Shown here: piece after piece, positions 43,694-52,754 of the stretch | Numbering within the stretch: the stretch's first letter is position 1 | Layout: every line of letters starts with the position of its first letter | Assembly (NCBI GenBank): GCA_022649165.1 | Contig: JALCNR010000015.1 | Span: 1 to 64,000, forward strand | Direction of reading: 5' to 3' | DNA length: 64,000 bases | From: Actinomyces sp. | GTDB lineage: Bacteria; Actinomycetota; Actinomycetes; Actinomycetales; Actinomycetaceae | Notes under the pieces: model-generated | What the model saw: only the letters and a program-made list of their open reading frames with translations | Databases searched by the model: none | Told to the model about the DNA's origin: nothing | Translations under genes and position numbers: made by a program

Positions 43694-45018
43694 GGGCGAC
43701 GCTGGTCGGGACGCGCGTCCTCCTGCGCAGCCGGGACCGGGCGACGACCGTTCTCACCGTGGCGGCCTTCGCCCTCCCCCACGCGGTCCTCCTGGCCGTC
43801 GTCGGCGGAGTGCGGGCCTTCTTCGAGCGATCCCAGGCGCCGCGCGACGCGCTGGAGTCCGAGGGGTTCTACCTGTTCCTCGCCTGTTTCGCCGGTGTGC
43901 TCATCATCGTCCCCGTCCTCAGCATGGGGGCTGCGGCCGCCCGGCTGGGACTTTCGCGACGTGCCCGGGATCTGGCCGTGCTGCGCCTCCTGGGCCTGCC
44001 CCCGGTCCGGGCGAAGGCCGCCGCCGTCCTCGAGGCCACGATCCTGGCGGCCGCCGGCGTCGTCGGGGGATCCGCGCTCTACGGCCTCACGCTTCCGGCC
44101 TGGCAGGCGATCCGCTTCCAGGGACACCCTATGACGCCCTCGGAGATGTGGACGGGTCCCGGACTGCTGGCCGCCGCGGCCGCCCTGATGGTGGTGCTCG
44201 CCGCCGTGTCGTCCTGGTTCGGCATGCGGCGCGTGGCGATCACCCCGCTGGGTGTCGCCAGGCAGAGCGATCCGCACCGCGTCTCGCCGGCCGGGGCGGT
44301 GCTGGCCGTGGTCGTCATCATCGCGTGGCTGGGTCCCGTCCAGATGATCGCCGGAGTCGGCCCGGCGGCGGTGATGGCCATCCTGCTGGGGTTCCTCGCG
44401 GTGGTCCTCGCCCTGGTCAACGCCGTCGGCTCGTGGGCGATCGGGGTGCTGGGCCGCGTGATGGCCAGCCGCGCCCGCACTCCGCAGATGCTGGTGGCCG
44501 GGCGCCGCATCGCCGACGACCCCCGCAGCGTCTGGCGCTCATTCGGGGCGGTGGCCCTGGTCGGGTTCATCGTCGGCGTGCTCTTCCCGATGTTCTCCAT
44601 CATCGGGTCGGGGGCGGGCGAGGGCGACGACGCGGTCATGATGGGCGACATCGGCACAGGGATGCTGCTCACCCTGGGTATCACGGTGGTCCTGGCGGCC
44701 GTCTCCACGGCCGTCAACCAGTCGATCCGCGTCATCGACGGGGTTCCCGAGACCCTGGCCCTGGTCCGCACCGGCGCGCCCACGCGGTTCCTGGACCGCT
44801 CCCGCCGCCTCGAGGTCGGCGTCCCCGCCGTCACCCTCATCTGCGGGTCCGTGGCGCTGGGCCTGCTGTTCATCTCCCCGATGCTCTCGATCGGCGGAGC
44901 GGCGGGTCCCTTCGTCGCCGTCGCCGGGTTCACGGTCGTGGGCATCGCGGTGATCTTGGCCGCCTCGGAGACCACCCGCCCCCTGCGCTCGCGGCTGCTG
45001 CGCGAGGCCGCCGCCTGA
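43690..45018 (+). CDS. FtsX-like ABC permease
   Basis: 442 residues with about eight hydrophobic helices arranged as two FtsX-like halves. The first half has MGAAAARLGLSRRARDLAVLRLLGLPPVRAKAAAVLEA, the second VNQSIRVIDGVPETLALVRTGAPTRFLDRSRRLEVG; these cytoplasmic loops contact the ATPase. The extracellular domain between helices 1 and 2 is short, unlike MacB. ATG 43690 overlaps the ATPase stop. An efflux or lipid/peptide release role is inferred from the family only. Confidence 0.85.
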   Translation: MRATLVGTRVLLRSRDRATTVLTVAAFALPHAVLLAVVGGVRAFFERSQAPRDALESEGFYLFLACFAGVLIIVPVLSMGAAAARLGLSRRARDLAVLRLLGLPPVRAKAAAVLEATILAAAGVVGGSALYGLTLPAWQAIRFQGHPMTPSEMWTGPGLLAAAAALMVVLAAVSSWFGMRRVAITPLGVARQSDPHRVSPAGAVLAVVVIIAWLGPVQMIAGVGPAAVMAILLGFLAVVLALVNAVGSWAIGVLGRVMASRARTPQMLVAGRRIADDPRSVWRSFGAVALVGFIVGVLFPMFSIIGSGAGEGDDAVMMGDIGTGMLLTLGITVVLAAVSTAVNQSIRVIDGVPETLALVRTGAPTRFLDRSRRLEVGVPAVTLICGSVALGLLFISPMLSIGGAAGPFVAVAGFTVVGIAVILAASETTRPLRSRLLREAAA

Positions 45019-45034
45019 GTTGTCCGTCCTCCTG

Positions 45035-45056
45035 CCCGCCGGACGCGCCCGGCGGG
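45035..45056 (+). terminator. Hairpin after the FtsX-like permease gene
   Basis: Arms CCCGCCGG and CCGGCGGG with a 6-base loop start 16 bases past the stop. No T-run. Between here and 45172 I see nothing else. Confidence 0.55.
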
Positions 45057-45171
45057 GACGAGGGCGTCCCGGCTGGGCTGGGACGGGCTCCGCCCGGTCG
45101 CCGGGTCGGCGACGCGGAAGTGTGACGAGGGGATCACGAACTCCGCTGGCTGGGACTTTGGTCCGGACCTA

Positions 45172-45189
45172 TTGTTGCCGTGGCAACAA
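45172..45189. promoter_or_regulatory. Perfect 18-base palindrome upstream of the succinate-semialdehyde dehydrogenase gene
   Basis: TTGTTGCC and GGCAACAA flank GT. The left arm starts with TTGTTG, a fair -35, and ATGGGT stands 16 bases further on, so the palindrome would overlap a promoter placed about 100 bases before the gene. High symmetry and an A/T-rich setting make it a good operator candidate; the regulator is not known. Confidence 0.55.
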
Positions 45190-45302
45190 AAGAATGGGTG
45201 TCCCGGAGAGCCGACGTCTCGTCGACTGAGCGCCGCCGGGGGCCGTCGCGGCACCGACGCCTCCCCGCTCCGGGTCATTCCGACGACAAAGGAGCGTTCA
45301 TC

Positions 45303-46694
45303 GTGGGTTACGCCACCACCAATCCTTACACCGGTGAGGTCGTCGCGACCTTCCCCACCGCCACGCCTGAGGAGATCGACGCCGCCATCGCGCGCGCCGA
45401 CTCGGCCTTCCAGGACTGGAAGACCACGCCGGTGCGCGATCGCGCCGAGCTCCTCCAGAAGGCGGCCGACCTGCTGAGGGAGGACAGCCGTCGCTATGCG
45501 GAGATCCTCACCCTGGAGATGGGCAAGCTCATCGCAGAGGCCGAGGCCGAGGTCGAGCTGTCGGCCGCGATGTTCGAGTACTACGCCCGCGCCAGCGAGC
45601 AACTGCTGGCTCCGCGCTACCTGCCGGCCCGCGGTCTGGGCGACACGGACGCCGCACTGGTCAATGAGCCGATGGGCGTCATCTTCACCGTCGAGCCGTG
45701 GAACTTCCCGTACTACCAGATCGTGCGCACCCTGGCCCCGCAGCTGGCGGCCGGCAACGTCGTCCTGCTCAAGCACGCCTCGAACGTGCCGCAGTCGGCG
45801 GCGGCCATCGAGGAGCTCATGCGGAGGGCGGGGGCGCCCGAAGGGGTGTTCACCAACATCTACGCCTCCCATGAGGCCTCCGAGCAGATCCTGGCGGACC
45901 CGCGGGTCCGCGGTGTGGCCCTCACCGGGTCGGAGGAGGCGGGCGCCTCGATCGCCTCCATCGCGGCGAGGAACCTCAAGAAGTCCACGCTGGAGCTTGG
46001 CGGGGCGGATGCGTTCATCGTCCTGGAGGACGCCGACGTCGAGAAGGCGGCCCGGTGGGCCGTGATCGGCCGGCACTGGAACGGCGGCCAGGTGTGCGTG
46101 AACTCCAAGCGGCTCATCGTCGTGGACGCCGTGTACGACCGGTTCCTGGAGGCATACAAGAAGGGCGTGGCGGCGCTGGTGGCCGGCGATCCGATGGACC
46201 CGGCGACGACGCTGGCGCCGCTGTCCTCGCAGAAGGCGGCCGATGACCTGGCGCGGCTGGTGCTCCGCGCCGCGGAGGAGGGCGTCACGGTGGAGGAGAT
46301 CGGGGCGCCCGTGCCCGAGCGGGGCGCGTTCGTGCGCCCCACGCTGCTCACCGACATCCCGTTGGGCTCCGACACGGCGAAGACGGAGTTCTTCGGTCCC
46401 GTCACCCAGCTGTACCGGGCGGTGGACGAGGACGACGCGGTGCGCATCGCGAACGCCTCGCCCTTCGGCCTGGGCGGGTCCGTGTTCTCCAACGATGTGG
46501 CCCGCGCCCAGCGCGTCGCCCGCCGGCTGGACACCGGCATGGTCTACATCAACCAGCCCACGGGCGTGAAGGCGGACCTGCCTTTCGGCGGCGTCAAGCG
46601 CTCCGGGTACGGGCACGAGCTGACGGACCTGGGGCTCAAGGAATTCGTCAACGAGAAGCTGGTCGTCGTCCGCGACATCGACGACGCCTTCTGA
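45303..46694 (+). CDS. gabD: NAD-type succinate-semialdehyde dehydrogenase
   Basis: 463 residues of the aldehyde dehydrogenase family, oxidising succinate semialdehyde or a similar short aldehyde. Motifs: PWNFPYYQIVRTLAPQLAAGN, LKHASNVP, LTGSEEAGASIA, catalytic Glu in LELGGADAFIVL, catalytic Cys in GGQVCVNSKR, and KTEFFGPVTQLYR. Pattern and length fit the Sad/GabD group better than the dehydrogenase at 17556. GTG 45303 follows AAAGGAG at 8 bases; open sequence upstream to 45180 crosses the palindrome and is untranslated leader. Monocistronic, with a strong terminator downstream. Confidence 0.9.
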   Translation: MGYATTNPYTGEVVATFPTATPEEIDAAIARADSAFQDWKTTPVRDRAELLQKAADLLREDSRRYAEILTLEMGKLIAEAEAEVELSAAMFEYYARASEQLLAPRYLPARGLGDTDAALVNEPMGVIFTVEPWNFPYYQIVRTLAPQLAAGNVVLLKHASNVPQSAAAIEELMRRAGAPEGVFTNIYASHEASEQILADPRVRGVALTGSEEAGASIASIAARNLKKSTLELGGADAFIVLEDADVEKAARWAVIGRHWNGGQVCVNSKRLIVVDAVYDRFLEAYKKGVAALVAGDPMDPATTLAPLSSQKAADDLARLVLRAAEEGVTVEEIGAPVPERGAFVRPTLLTDIPLGSDTAKTEFFGPVTQLYRAVDEDDAVRIANASPFGLGGSVFSNDVARAQRVARRLDTGMVYINQPTGVKADLPFGGVKRSGYGHELTDLGLKEFVNEKLVVVRDIDDAF

Positions 46695-46721
46695 CAGCGC
46701 CTCGACAGCTCAGCCGCCCCG

Positions 46722-46781
46722 CATCGCCCCGCGCCAGGCCACCCGGCCGACGCGGGGCGATGTGATGGGCGGCACCTTTTT
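46722..46781 (+). terminator. Intrinsic terminator after gabD
   Basis: Perfect 12-base arms CATCGCCCCGCG (46722-46733) and CGCGGGGCGATG (46751-46762), with outer CCGCCC/GGGCGG pairing, followed by TTTTT at 46777-46781. It separates gabD from the iron-regulated haem locus. Confidence 0.75.
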
Positions 46782-46805
46782 GCCCGCGTCCAGATACTTG
46801 AGACC

Positions 46806-46824
46806 TTAGGAGTGCCTCACCTAG
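46806..46824 (+). promoter_or_regulatory. DtxR/IdeR-like iron box upstream of the haem locus
   Basis: TTAGGAGTGCCTCACCTAG agrees at 14 of 19 positions with the DtxR consensus TTAGGTTAGSCTAACCTAA. It lies 118 bases before the first HtaA-type gene. Under iron-replete conditions a DtxR-type repressor would shut the locus. A second overlapping, weaker half-site pattern follows to about 46845. Confidence 0.65.
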
Positions 46825-46941
46825 CCTGAGTGAGGCAAGCCTTTCCTACAGTCTGTCAGATCGAGAGGATCCGGCTGCGGGGACAGCCTGCCACCAATGC
46901 GAGTCTGAACTGGGCGGACGCCCAGGCCTGAGGGGAGAGCT

Positions 46942-49413
46942 GTGCTGCGAATCATGAATCGCGACACGTCGGGCGCACCGACGCCAACCGGTCGCAGACG
47001 GGGAAGAGCATGGGCCGCGGGGACGGCCATCCTGGCGATCGGGGGGACGGCGATGGCGGCAGGTCCCGCTGCCGTCGCCGCGGATGCCTCGTACACCGTG
47101 GACGACGCGACCTTCCAGTGGGGGGTGAATGCGGAGTCGGGGGGCGGCGCGTACTTCGGGGGGTGCAACTTCCTTTCCGCCGGCGAGGCCGGGGACGCGG
47201 GGGGATCCGGCCTGTGGGCGGAGGACGCGGGTCTCTATGCCACGCAGGACGGCAATGTCACGGTGCTCAAGCCGGATGCGGACGGGGACCTGGTGGAGCC
47301 CACATGGACGACGAAGTGCCAGAACCGGTATGGGACGACTATCAACGGGAAGACCGCCGGTCTGACGATCACGGGCTCCGGGGCGACGGCCGGCCAGCCG
47401 ACGTATTCGGAGAATGTGGTGCGGATCGCGGGCGGGTCGGGGACCTTGGATCCCTCGACGGACTCGGCTCATATCGAGTGGGACGGATCCTTCACCATCG
47501 TCTACTACGGGGGGATGACCTACTGGAGCATCTCGGATCCGGTCCTCGACGTCGAGAACGGGACCGGGACCATCACGGGCACGGCGTCCGGGTACGGGGC
47601 CGACATGGATGACCCGTCGATCTGGAAGGAGCTCGACACGTCGCCGATCCATGTGGCGGATCTCAGCGGTGTCGAGGTCAGCGAGTCGGGGATCGAGGTG
47701 ACGCCGGACTTCCTGGGGATCGCGGTCTCCGACGAGATCTCGGGACGCAACGCCCAGTCGGAGCCCTCGGAGGCGAATGAGTCATGGTGGGGAGCGTTCC
47801 CCGACTCCTGGCTTCGCTACGCGGTCCTGACGGGGCAGTCCTCCTACTGGTACACGACCGATGGGAGCGCCACGTCGATCCAGCCGCGCAAACCCGCCGC
47901 CCCCATCAGCATCAGCTACACCGCCGAGAGGGTCGCCACGGCTCCGGCCGCCCCGCCCGCTCCCACGCTGACTGTGGCCTCGTCGAGCTCGGCGACGGCC
48001 ACCTGGACGGCGCCAGCGGATGACGGCGGCTCCGCCCTGACGGGGTACGCCGTGACGCTGACGCCCGATGACGGCAGCGACCCGCTGACGCAGACCGTGG
48101 GCGCCGACCAGACCTCGTCCACGTTCACCGGCCTTCTGCCGGGGGTCTCCTACACGGCGACCGTCAGCGCCTCCAACGGGCTCGGCCAGTCGGCCGCATC
48201 CGCCGCGTCCGAGGCGGTCACCCCGAACCCGGACCCGGGCGAGCTGACCCTCGCCGTCACGCCGACGGCCGACATTGACCCCGATGAGGGCACGACCTTC
48301 ACGGTCAGCGGCACCGGATACACCGGCGGCGCGGCGGTCAACGGCGTGTACGTCGTCGTGGCTGACGGCGACGTGTGGACGGCGGGCAAGGCCGTCGCGA
48401 GCGCCAACGACTTCCTCGTGTCGAGTTGGGTGAGGCCCGCGGAGATCGCAGCCGGCGCGTTCACCACGACGATCACCGTCCCGGCCGGCACGCTCGATCC
48501 GTCGAAGACCTACGTCGTCGGCACCATGGCCGCCCATCAGCTCGCGCTGACGGACCGGCGTCTGGACAAGGACGTGGCGATCTCCCTGCGCGAGGCGACG
48601 GTCCCCGGCGCGCCGACCTCGGTGACGGCCACGGCCGGTGCGGACTCCGTGGACGTCACGTGGGCGACCCCCGCCGACAACGGCGGCAGCGAGGTGACGG
48701 GATACACCGTGACCCTGCTGAAGGACGGCCAGACGGTCGGCACGCGGGACGCGTCCTCCGACGCGGCCAGCGCGACGTTCCCCGACCTGGAGCCCGGCAC
48801 CTACACGGCGTCGGTGGCCGCGGTCAACGCGCGGGGGTCCTCGGCCCCGGCCTCGTCCGACCCGGTGACGATCGCCGCGCCCGCGACGGAGCCCCAGGCG
48901 CCCGCCGCGCCGACGCTGACGGCGACCTCGCCCACCTCCCTCACCGTGGCGTGGAAGGCCCCGGCCGACGGGGGCGCGGCCCTGACGGGGTACACGGTCA
49001 CGCTGACGCCCGATGACGGAAGCGGCCCGCTGACGCAGACCGTGGAGGCGGGCCGGACCTCGTTCACCTTCACCGGGCTGACGACCGGCCTGTCCTACAC
49101 GGCGACGGTGAGCGCGGCCAACACGGTGGGCGTCTCCATGCCCTCGGCCGCCTCGACGGCTCTCACGCTGAAGGCGGAGGAGGCGCCGACCCCGGATCCC
49201 TCGGACACCACCCCGGATCCGTCGACCCCGGAGCCGTCCGCCTCGACGACGGGGACGCCCGCGCCGACGGCGTCGGTCTCCGCCACCGGGAAGTCCGCGC
49301 TGGCCGCCACCGGTTCGGCGGCCGGGCCGTTCGTCGGAGCGGCCGCGGCGCTGCTCCTCGCCGGCGCGGCCGCGCTGACCCTCCGGGGCCGTCGCGAGCA
49401 CTCGGCTGACTGA
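46942..49413 (+). CDS. htaA: Wall-anchored HtaA-domain haem-binding protein with fibronectin III repeats
   Basis: 823 residues. Signal peptide (1-48); HtaA domain (about 51-326, starting FQWGVNAESGG, with two cysteines C75 and C126 that could form a disulfide); fibronectin III repeats (about 339-428, 554-645, 652-744); a separate 434-550 domain resembling the one in the protein at 52751; a Thr/Pro/Ser wall-spanning stretch; sorting signal LAATG (787-791), helix and RGRR tail. LAATG suits a class E-type sortase. It would capture haem at the surface and pass it to HmuT. GTG 46942 follows AGGGGAGA; ATG 46954 is an alternative. Parts of its HtaA region are identical in DNA to the gene at 54076. 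Confidence 0.9.
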   Translation: MLRIMNRDTSGAPTPTGRRRGRAWAAGTAILAIGGTAMAAGPAAVAADASYTVDDATFQWGVNAESGGGAYFGGCNFLSAGEAGDAGGSGLWAEDAGLYATQDGNVTVLKPDADGDLVEPTWTTKCQNRYGTTINGKTAGLTITGSGATAGQPTYSENVVRIAGGSGTLDPSTDSAHIEWDGSFTIVYYGGMTYWSISDPVLDVENGTGTITGTASGYGADMDDPSIWKELDTSPIHVADLSGVEVSESGIEVTPDFLGIAVSDEISGRNAQSEPSEANESWWGAFPDSWLRYAVLTGQSSYWYTTDGSATSIQPRKPAAPISISYTAERVATAPAAPPAPTLTVASSSSATATWTAPADDGGSALTGYAVTLTPDDGSDPLTQTVGADQTSSTFTGLLPGVSYTATVSASNGLGQSAASAASEAVTPNPDPGELTLAVTPTADIDPDEGTTFTVSGTGYTGGAAVNGVYVVVADGDVWTAGKAVASANDFLVSSWVRPAEIAAGAFTTTITVPAGTLDPSKTYVVGTMAAHQLALTDRRLDKDVAISLREATVPGAPTSVTATAGADSVDVTWATPADNGGSEVTGYTVTLLKDGQTVGTRDASSDAASATFPDLEPGTYTASVAAVNARGSSAPASSDPVTIAAPATEPQAPAAPTLTATSPTSLTVAWKAPADGGAALTGYTVTLTPDDGSGPLTQTVEAGRTSFTFTGLTTGLSYTATVSAANTVGVSMPSAASTALTLKAEEAPTPDPSDTTPDPSTPEPSASTTGTPAPTASVSATGKSALAATGSAAGPFVGAAAALLLAGAAALTLRGRREHSAD
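47395..47585 (+). repeat. 191-base segment identical to 54502-54692
   Basis: This part of the first HtaA gene is base-for-base identical to the matching part of the second, flanked by clearly diverged sequence. A second identical patch of about 65 bases (LSGVEVSESGIEVTPDFLG codons) lies further on in both genes. Identity at synonymous sites indicates recent gene conversion or selection at DNA level. Confidence 0.9.
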
Positions 49414-49436
49414 CACTCCGCTGGAGACCGGGTGAA

Positions 49437-49474
49437 CCGGTTCCGGGACGGGCCTCGGCCCGCCCCGGAACCGG
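49437..49474 (+). terminator. Strong hairpin between the HtaA gene and hmuT
   Basis: 18-base arms with one mismatch and a 2-base loop, 24 bases after the HtaA stop and 58 before hmuT. With no T-run it may be a partial terminator that lets the surface protein be made in excess over the transporter, or an mRNA stabiliser. Confidence 0.6.
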
Positions 49475-49531
49475 CCGGCCCCTTCGGCAGGGTCCCCTGC
49501 CACTCCCCTTCCTCACGGGAACCAGACCTTC

Positions 49532-50746
49532 ATGCGCCTCTTCGCACACACCGGCGCCCGCGCCCTCCTCGTGGCGCTGGCGGCGACCGCGATGGCCGCC
49601 GCCGGATGCGCCAACATCGGCACGATCACCGAGTCCCAGCTGGCCGACTGCGACATGCCCGACGCCTCGACCGAGCCGAACCTCCCGACCCTGCCCGACA
49701 AGACCGCGGCCGACCTGCAGCCGCCGACGTCCATCACCGGGCCGACCACCGCCTACACGCGCTCCGACCAGATCATCCCGATCAGCAACGTGCCCACTGA
49801 GTACCAGACGCTTCCCGTGACGGTGGAGAGCTCCGACGGCGTCGAGCAGACCGTCGCGGACACCTCCCGCATCCTCGCGCTCAACCAGAACGGCGGCCTG
49901 GCCGCGGCCGTCTACGCCCTGGGATTCGGGTGCCAGCTGGTCGGGCGCGACATCGCGACCGGCTCCTCCGGCATGGAGGACCTGCCCCTGGTCGTCGTCA
50001 ACGGCACCGACCTCAACGCCGAGGCGATCCTCGCCCTCCAGCCGACCGTGGTCATCACCGACACGTCGATCGGGCCCTACGACGCCCAGCTGCAGCTGCG
50101 CGAGGCCGGCATCCCAGTCGTCTTCGTGCCCATCGTCTACACCGACGGCGTGCAGGGCGTCGGGTCCCAGATCCAGCAGGTCGCCGACGCCCTGGGCGTG
50201 CCCGAACTCGGCGAGACGCTCGCGGACCGCACCAACCGTGAGATCTCGGGGACCATCCAGGCCATCGGGAAGATGGCGCCCTCGGACCCCGCCGACAAGC
50301 CGCGCGTCGTCTTCCTCTACGTGAGAGGCAAATCCATCTACTACTGGTTCGGAGAGGGATCGGGGGCCGACTCCCTCATCCAGTCCATCGGAGCGACCGA
50401 CGTCGCCGCCGAAGTGGGATTCGAGGGGATGGCGCCGACGAACTCCGAGGCTCTGGTCGAGGCCGCCCCCGACGTCATCATCGCGATGACCCTGGGCATC
50501 GCCTCCGCCGGAGGGCTCGACGAGATGCTCCAGCTCCCCGGCATCCAGGAGACGCCCGCGGGCAAGAACCGCCGGGTCGTCGACATGAGCGACTACGAGG
50601 TCATGAGCTTCGGCCCGCAGACCGCGCAGGTCCTGGCCGCGCTCGCCACCGCCGTCTACGACCCGGAGGACGCCTACGTCCCCGAAGAGCCGCCGGCGCT
50701 CATCGAGAAGCGGCTGAACGAGATCGAGGAGGAGAGCGACGAATGA
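49532..50746 (+). CDS. hmuT: Haem ABC transporter substrate-binding lipoprotein
   Basis: 404 residues. The signal peptide ends in AAAGC lipobox. A 70-residue linker precedes the periplasmic-binding fold of the FecB/HmuT type: TSRILALNQNGGLAAAVYALGFGCQLVGRD, LQPTVVITD, PDVIIAMTLGI. Haem ligands in this family are a conserved His and Tyr; several Tyr (IYYWFGEG) are present but I cannot place the axial residue. ATG 49532 starts within a clear signal peptide; upstream ribosome site is weak. The next gene overlaps in ATGA. Confidence 0.88.
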   Translation: MRLFAHTGARALLVALAATAMAAAGCANIGTITESQLADCDMPDASTEPNLPTLPDKTAADLQPPTSITGPTTAYTRSDQIIPISNVPTEYQTLPVTVESSDGVEQTVADTSRILALNQNGGLAAAVYALGFGCQLVGRDIATGSSGMEDLPLVVVNGTDLNAEAILALQPTVVITDTSIGPYDAQLQLREAGIPVVFVPIVYTDGVQGVGSQIQQVADALGVPELGETLADRTNREISGTIQAIGKMAPSDPADKPRVVFLYVRGKSIYYWFGEGSGADSLIQSIGATDVAAEVGFEGMAPTNSEALVEAAPDVIIAMTLGIASAGGLDEMLQLPGIQETPAGKNRRVVDMSDYEVMSFGPQTAQVLAALATAVYDPEDAYVPEEPPALIEKRLNEIEEESDE

Positions 50747-51900
50747 GCGCCATCTCAGCACCCGAGGCGCCTGCGGGGTCGGCCTCGTCCCCCGCGGCGG
50801 ATCCGATCCCCCCGGCGAGGACGCGCCGCGCGCCCGACACGGATCTCGGGATCGCGGCGAAGGGGTCGCGCTCGCGCACGAGCCTCACATTCCTCGTGCT
50901 GGTCATCGCGCTGGTCGCCGTCATCCTCCTCTCCGCCGCCCTGGGGCAGCTGCTCATCCCGCCCGGGGAGGTGCTCGGGTCCGTCCTGCACCGGATCGGG
51001 ATCGACTGGCTGCCGGGGCCGAGCGTCCAGTACGGCGAGGAGACCCTGTGGAACGTGCGGTTCCCCCGCATCGTCCTGGGCCTGCTGGTGGGCGCCTCCC
51101 TGGCCGTGGCCGGGGCGGTCATGCAGGGGATCTTCGGCAACCCGCTGGCGGAGCCCGGAACGGTCGGCGTGTCCTCGGGCGCGGCCGTCGGCGCCTCGCT
51201 GGCGATCCTCATGGAGTGGCACTTCCTCGGGGCGCTCACCACGCCGGCCCTGGCCTTCGTCTTCGGACTGGGGACCACCCTCGCGGTGTACCTGCTGGCC
51301 CGCAGGGGCGGACGCACCGAGGTCGTGACCCTCATCCTCACCGGCGTCGCCGTCAACGCGGTCGCGGGCGCGGCCATCTCCTTCATCGTCTTCAAGGCCC
51401 CCACCTCAGCGCGCGACCAGATCGTCTTCTGGCAGATGGGCAGCCTCAACGGCTCCCGATGGGAGCAGGTGGCCCTGGTCGCCCCGATGTGCGTGGTCGG
51501 CGTGGTCGCCTCCCTGTTCATCGCCCGCCGCTTGGACCTGCTGGCGCTGGGGGAGAAGGCCGCCCGGCATCTGGGCGTCGACGTCGAGGGTCTGCGCTTC
51601 TTCGCGATGCTCCTCGTGGCGCTGCTCGTCTCCTCGGCGGTGGCCTTCGCCGGCATCATCTCCTTCGTCGGGCTGGTGGTCCCCCACCTGCTGCGCATGA
51701 TCATCGGGCCCTCGCACCGGCCGCTGCTGGCGGCCAGCGCCCTGGGCGGGGCGCTGCTGCTGTCGGTCGCGGACTTCGCGGCCCGCACGCTCATCGAGTT
51801 CGCGGATCTTCCCATCGGCATGCTGACCTCCCTGGTCGGAGGCCCGTTCTTCTTCTGGCTCCTCAGACGGAGCCGCTCGCGGTCCGGGGGGTGGGCATGA
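50743..51900 (+). CDS. hmuU: Haem ABC transporter permease, FecCD family
   Basis: 385 residues with about ten membrane helices after a 45-residue polar N-terminus. Family signatures: RFPRIVLGLLVGASLAVAGAVMQGIFGNPLAEPGTVGVSSGA, VTLILTGVAVNAVAGA, LGVDVEGLRF, and FAGIISFVGLVVPHLLRMIIGPSHR (positions about 105-150, 185-200, 275-285, 300-325). It forms the membrane dimer through which haem passes. ATG 50743 overlaps the hmuT stop; GAGGAGGA lies about 10 bases upstream. Confidence 0.92.
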   Translation: MSAISAPEAPAGSASSPAADPIPPARTRRAPDTDLGIAAKGSRSRTSLTFLVLVIALVAVILLSAALGQLLIPPGEVLGSVLHRIGIDWLPGPSVQYGEETLWNVRFPRIVLGLLVGASLAVAGAVMQGIFGNPLAEPGTVGVSSGAAVGASLAILMEWHFLGALTTPALAFVFGLGTTLAVYLLARRGGRTEVVTLILTGVAVNAVAGAAISFIVFKAPTSARDQIVFWQMGSLNGSRWEQVALVAPMCVVGVVASLFIARRLDLLALGEKAARHLGVDVEGLRFFAMLLVALLVSSAVAFAGIISFVGLVVPHLLRMIIGPSHRPLLAASALGGALLLSVADFAARTLIEFADLPIGMLTSLVGGPFFFWLLRRSRSRSGGWA

Positions 51901-52754
51901 ACCGGCCGCAGGCTCCGTGGAGAGCCCGGCACCGGACGCCGGAGGCCCCCGCACGCGGGCACACGGTGCTCACGGTGGATGCCGTGGGCGTGACGATCGA
52001 CGGGCGCGAGATCCTCGACGACGTCAGCCTGGACGTGGTCGCCGGTGAGGTCCTGGCCCTGGTCGGCCCGAACGGGGCCGGCAAGTCGACGCTGCTCAAC
52101 GCGATCACGGGAGACGTGGAGCTGAGCGCCGGAGCGGTGCATCTGGGCGGGGTGCCGATCGGGACGTGGGATCCCACGGAGCTCGCCATGCGGCGATCGG
52201 TCCTGCTCCAGCAGGTCGACGTCTCCTTCCCCTTCACCGTCGGCGAGGTCGTGGAGATGGGACGCTCGCCCTGGGCGGGCACGCCCGCGGAACTCGACGA
52301 CGACCTCGTGGTCCAGGGCGCGATGCGGTTGTCCGATGTCTCGGACCTGGCCGATCGCGCCTACACGTCGCTGTCGGGAGGGGAACGCGGACGCGCCGCC
52401 TTCGCGCGGGTCCTGGCGCAGGCCGCTCCCCTCATGCTGCTCGACGAACCCACGGCGGCGATGGATATCCGGCACCAGGAGCTCGTGCTGCGACTGGCCC
52501 GCGACTACGCGGCCACCGGGTCGGCCGTGGTCGTGGTGGTCCACGCGCTCGACGTGGCAGCCGCCTACGCCGACCGGGTGGCCCTGCTCAGCCGCGGCCG
52601 CCTGCGCGATGTCGGCACGCCCGAGCAGGTCCTCACGGCGGAGCAGCTCTCCGACGTCTACCAGTACGAGATCGAGGTCATCCGGCATCCGCGCACAGGC
52701 GGGCTCCTGGTCCTGCCCGTGCGCGCAACCAGGAAGGACGGAGACGCACGATGA
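51897..52754 (+). CDS. hmuV: Haem ABC transporter ATPase
   Basis: 285 residues. Walker A GPNGAGKST, the HmuV-like LLQQVDVSFPFTVGEVVEMGRSPW, signature LSGGERGRAAFARVLAQ, Walker B LMLLDEPTAAMDIRHQE, and switch His in VVVHALDVAAAYADR. The pattern is that of HmuV ATPases. ATG 51897 overlaps the permease stop (ATGA), and its own stop overlaps the next start in the same way. Confidence 0.93.
   Translation: MNRPQAPWRARHRTPEAPARGHTVLTVDAVGVTIDGREILDDVSLDVVAGEVLALVGPNGAGKSTLLNAITGDVELSAGAVHLGGVPIGTWDPTELAMRRSVLLQQVDVSFPFTVGEVVEMGRSPWAGTPAELDDDLVVQGAMRLSDVSDLADRAYTSLSGGERGRAAFARVLAQAAPLMLLDEPTAAMDIRHQELVLRLARDYAATGSAVVVVVHALDVAAAYADRVALLSRGRLRDVGTPEQVLTAEQLSDVYQYEIEVIRHPRTGGLLVLPVRATRKDGDAR

Noticed and set aside
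42821-45018. HrtAB-type haem exporter
   Set aside because: The ATPase/FtsX-like pair is generic; it has no iron or haem regulator nearby and is separated from the haem locus by gabD and a terminator.
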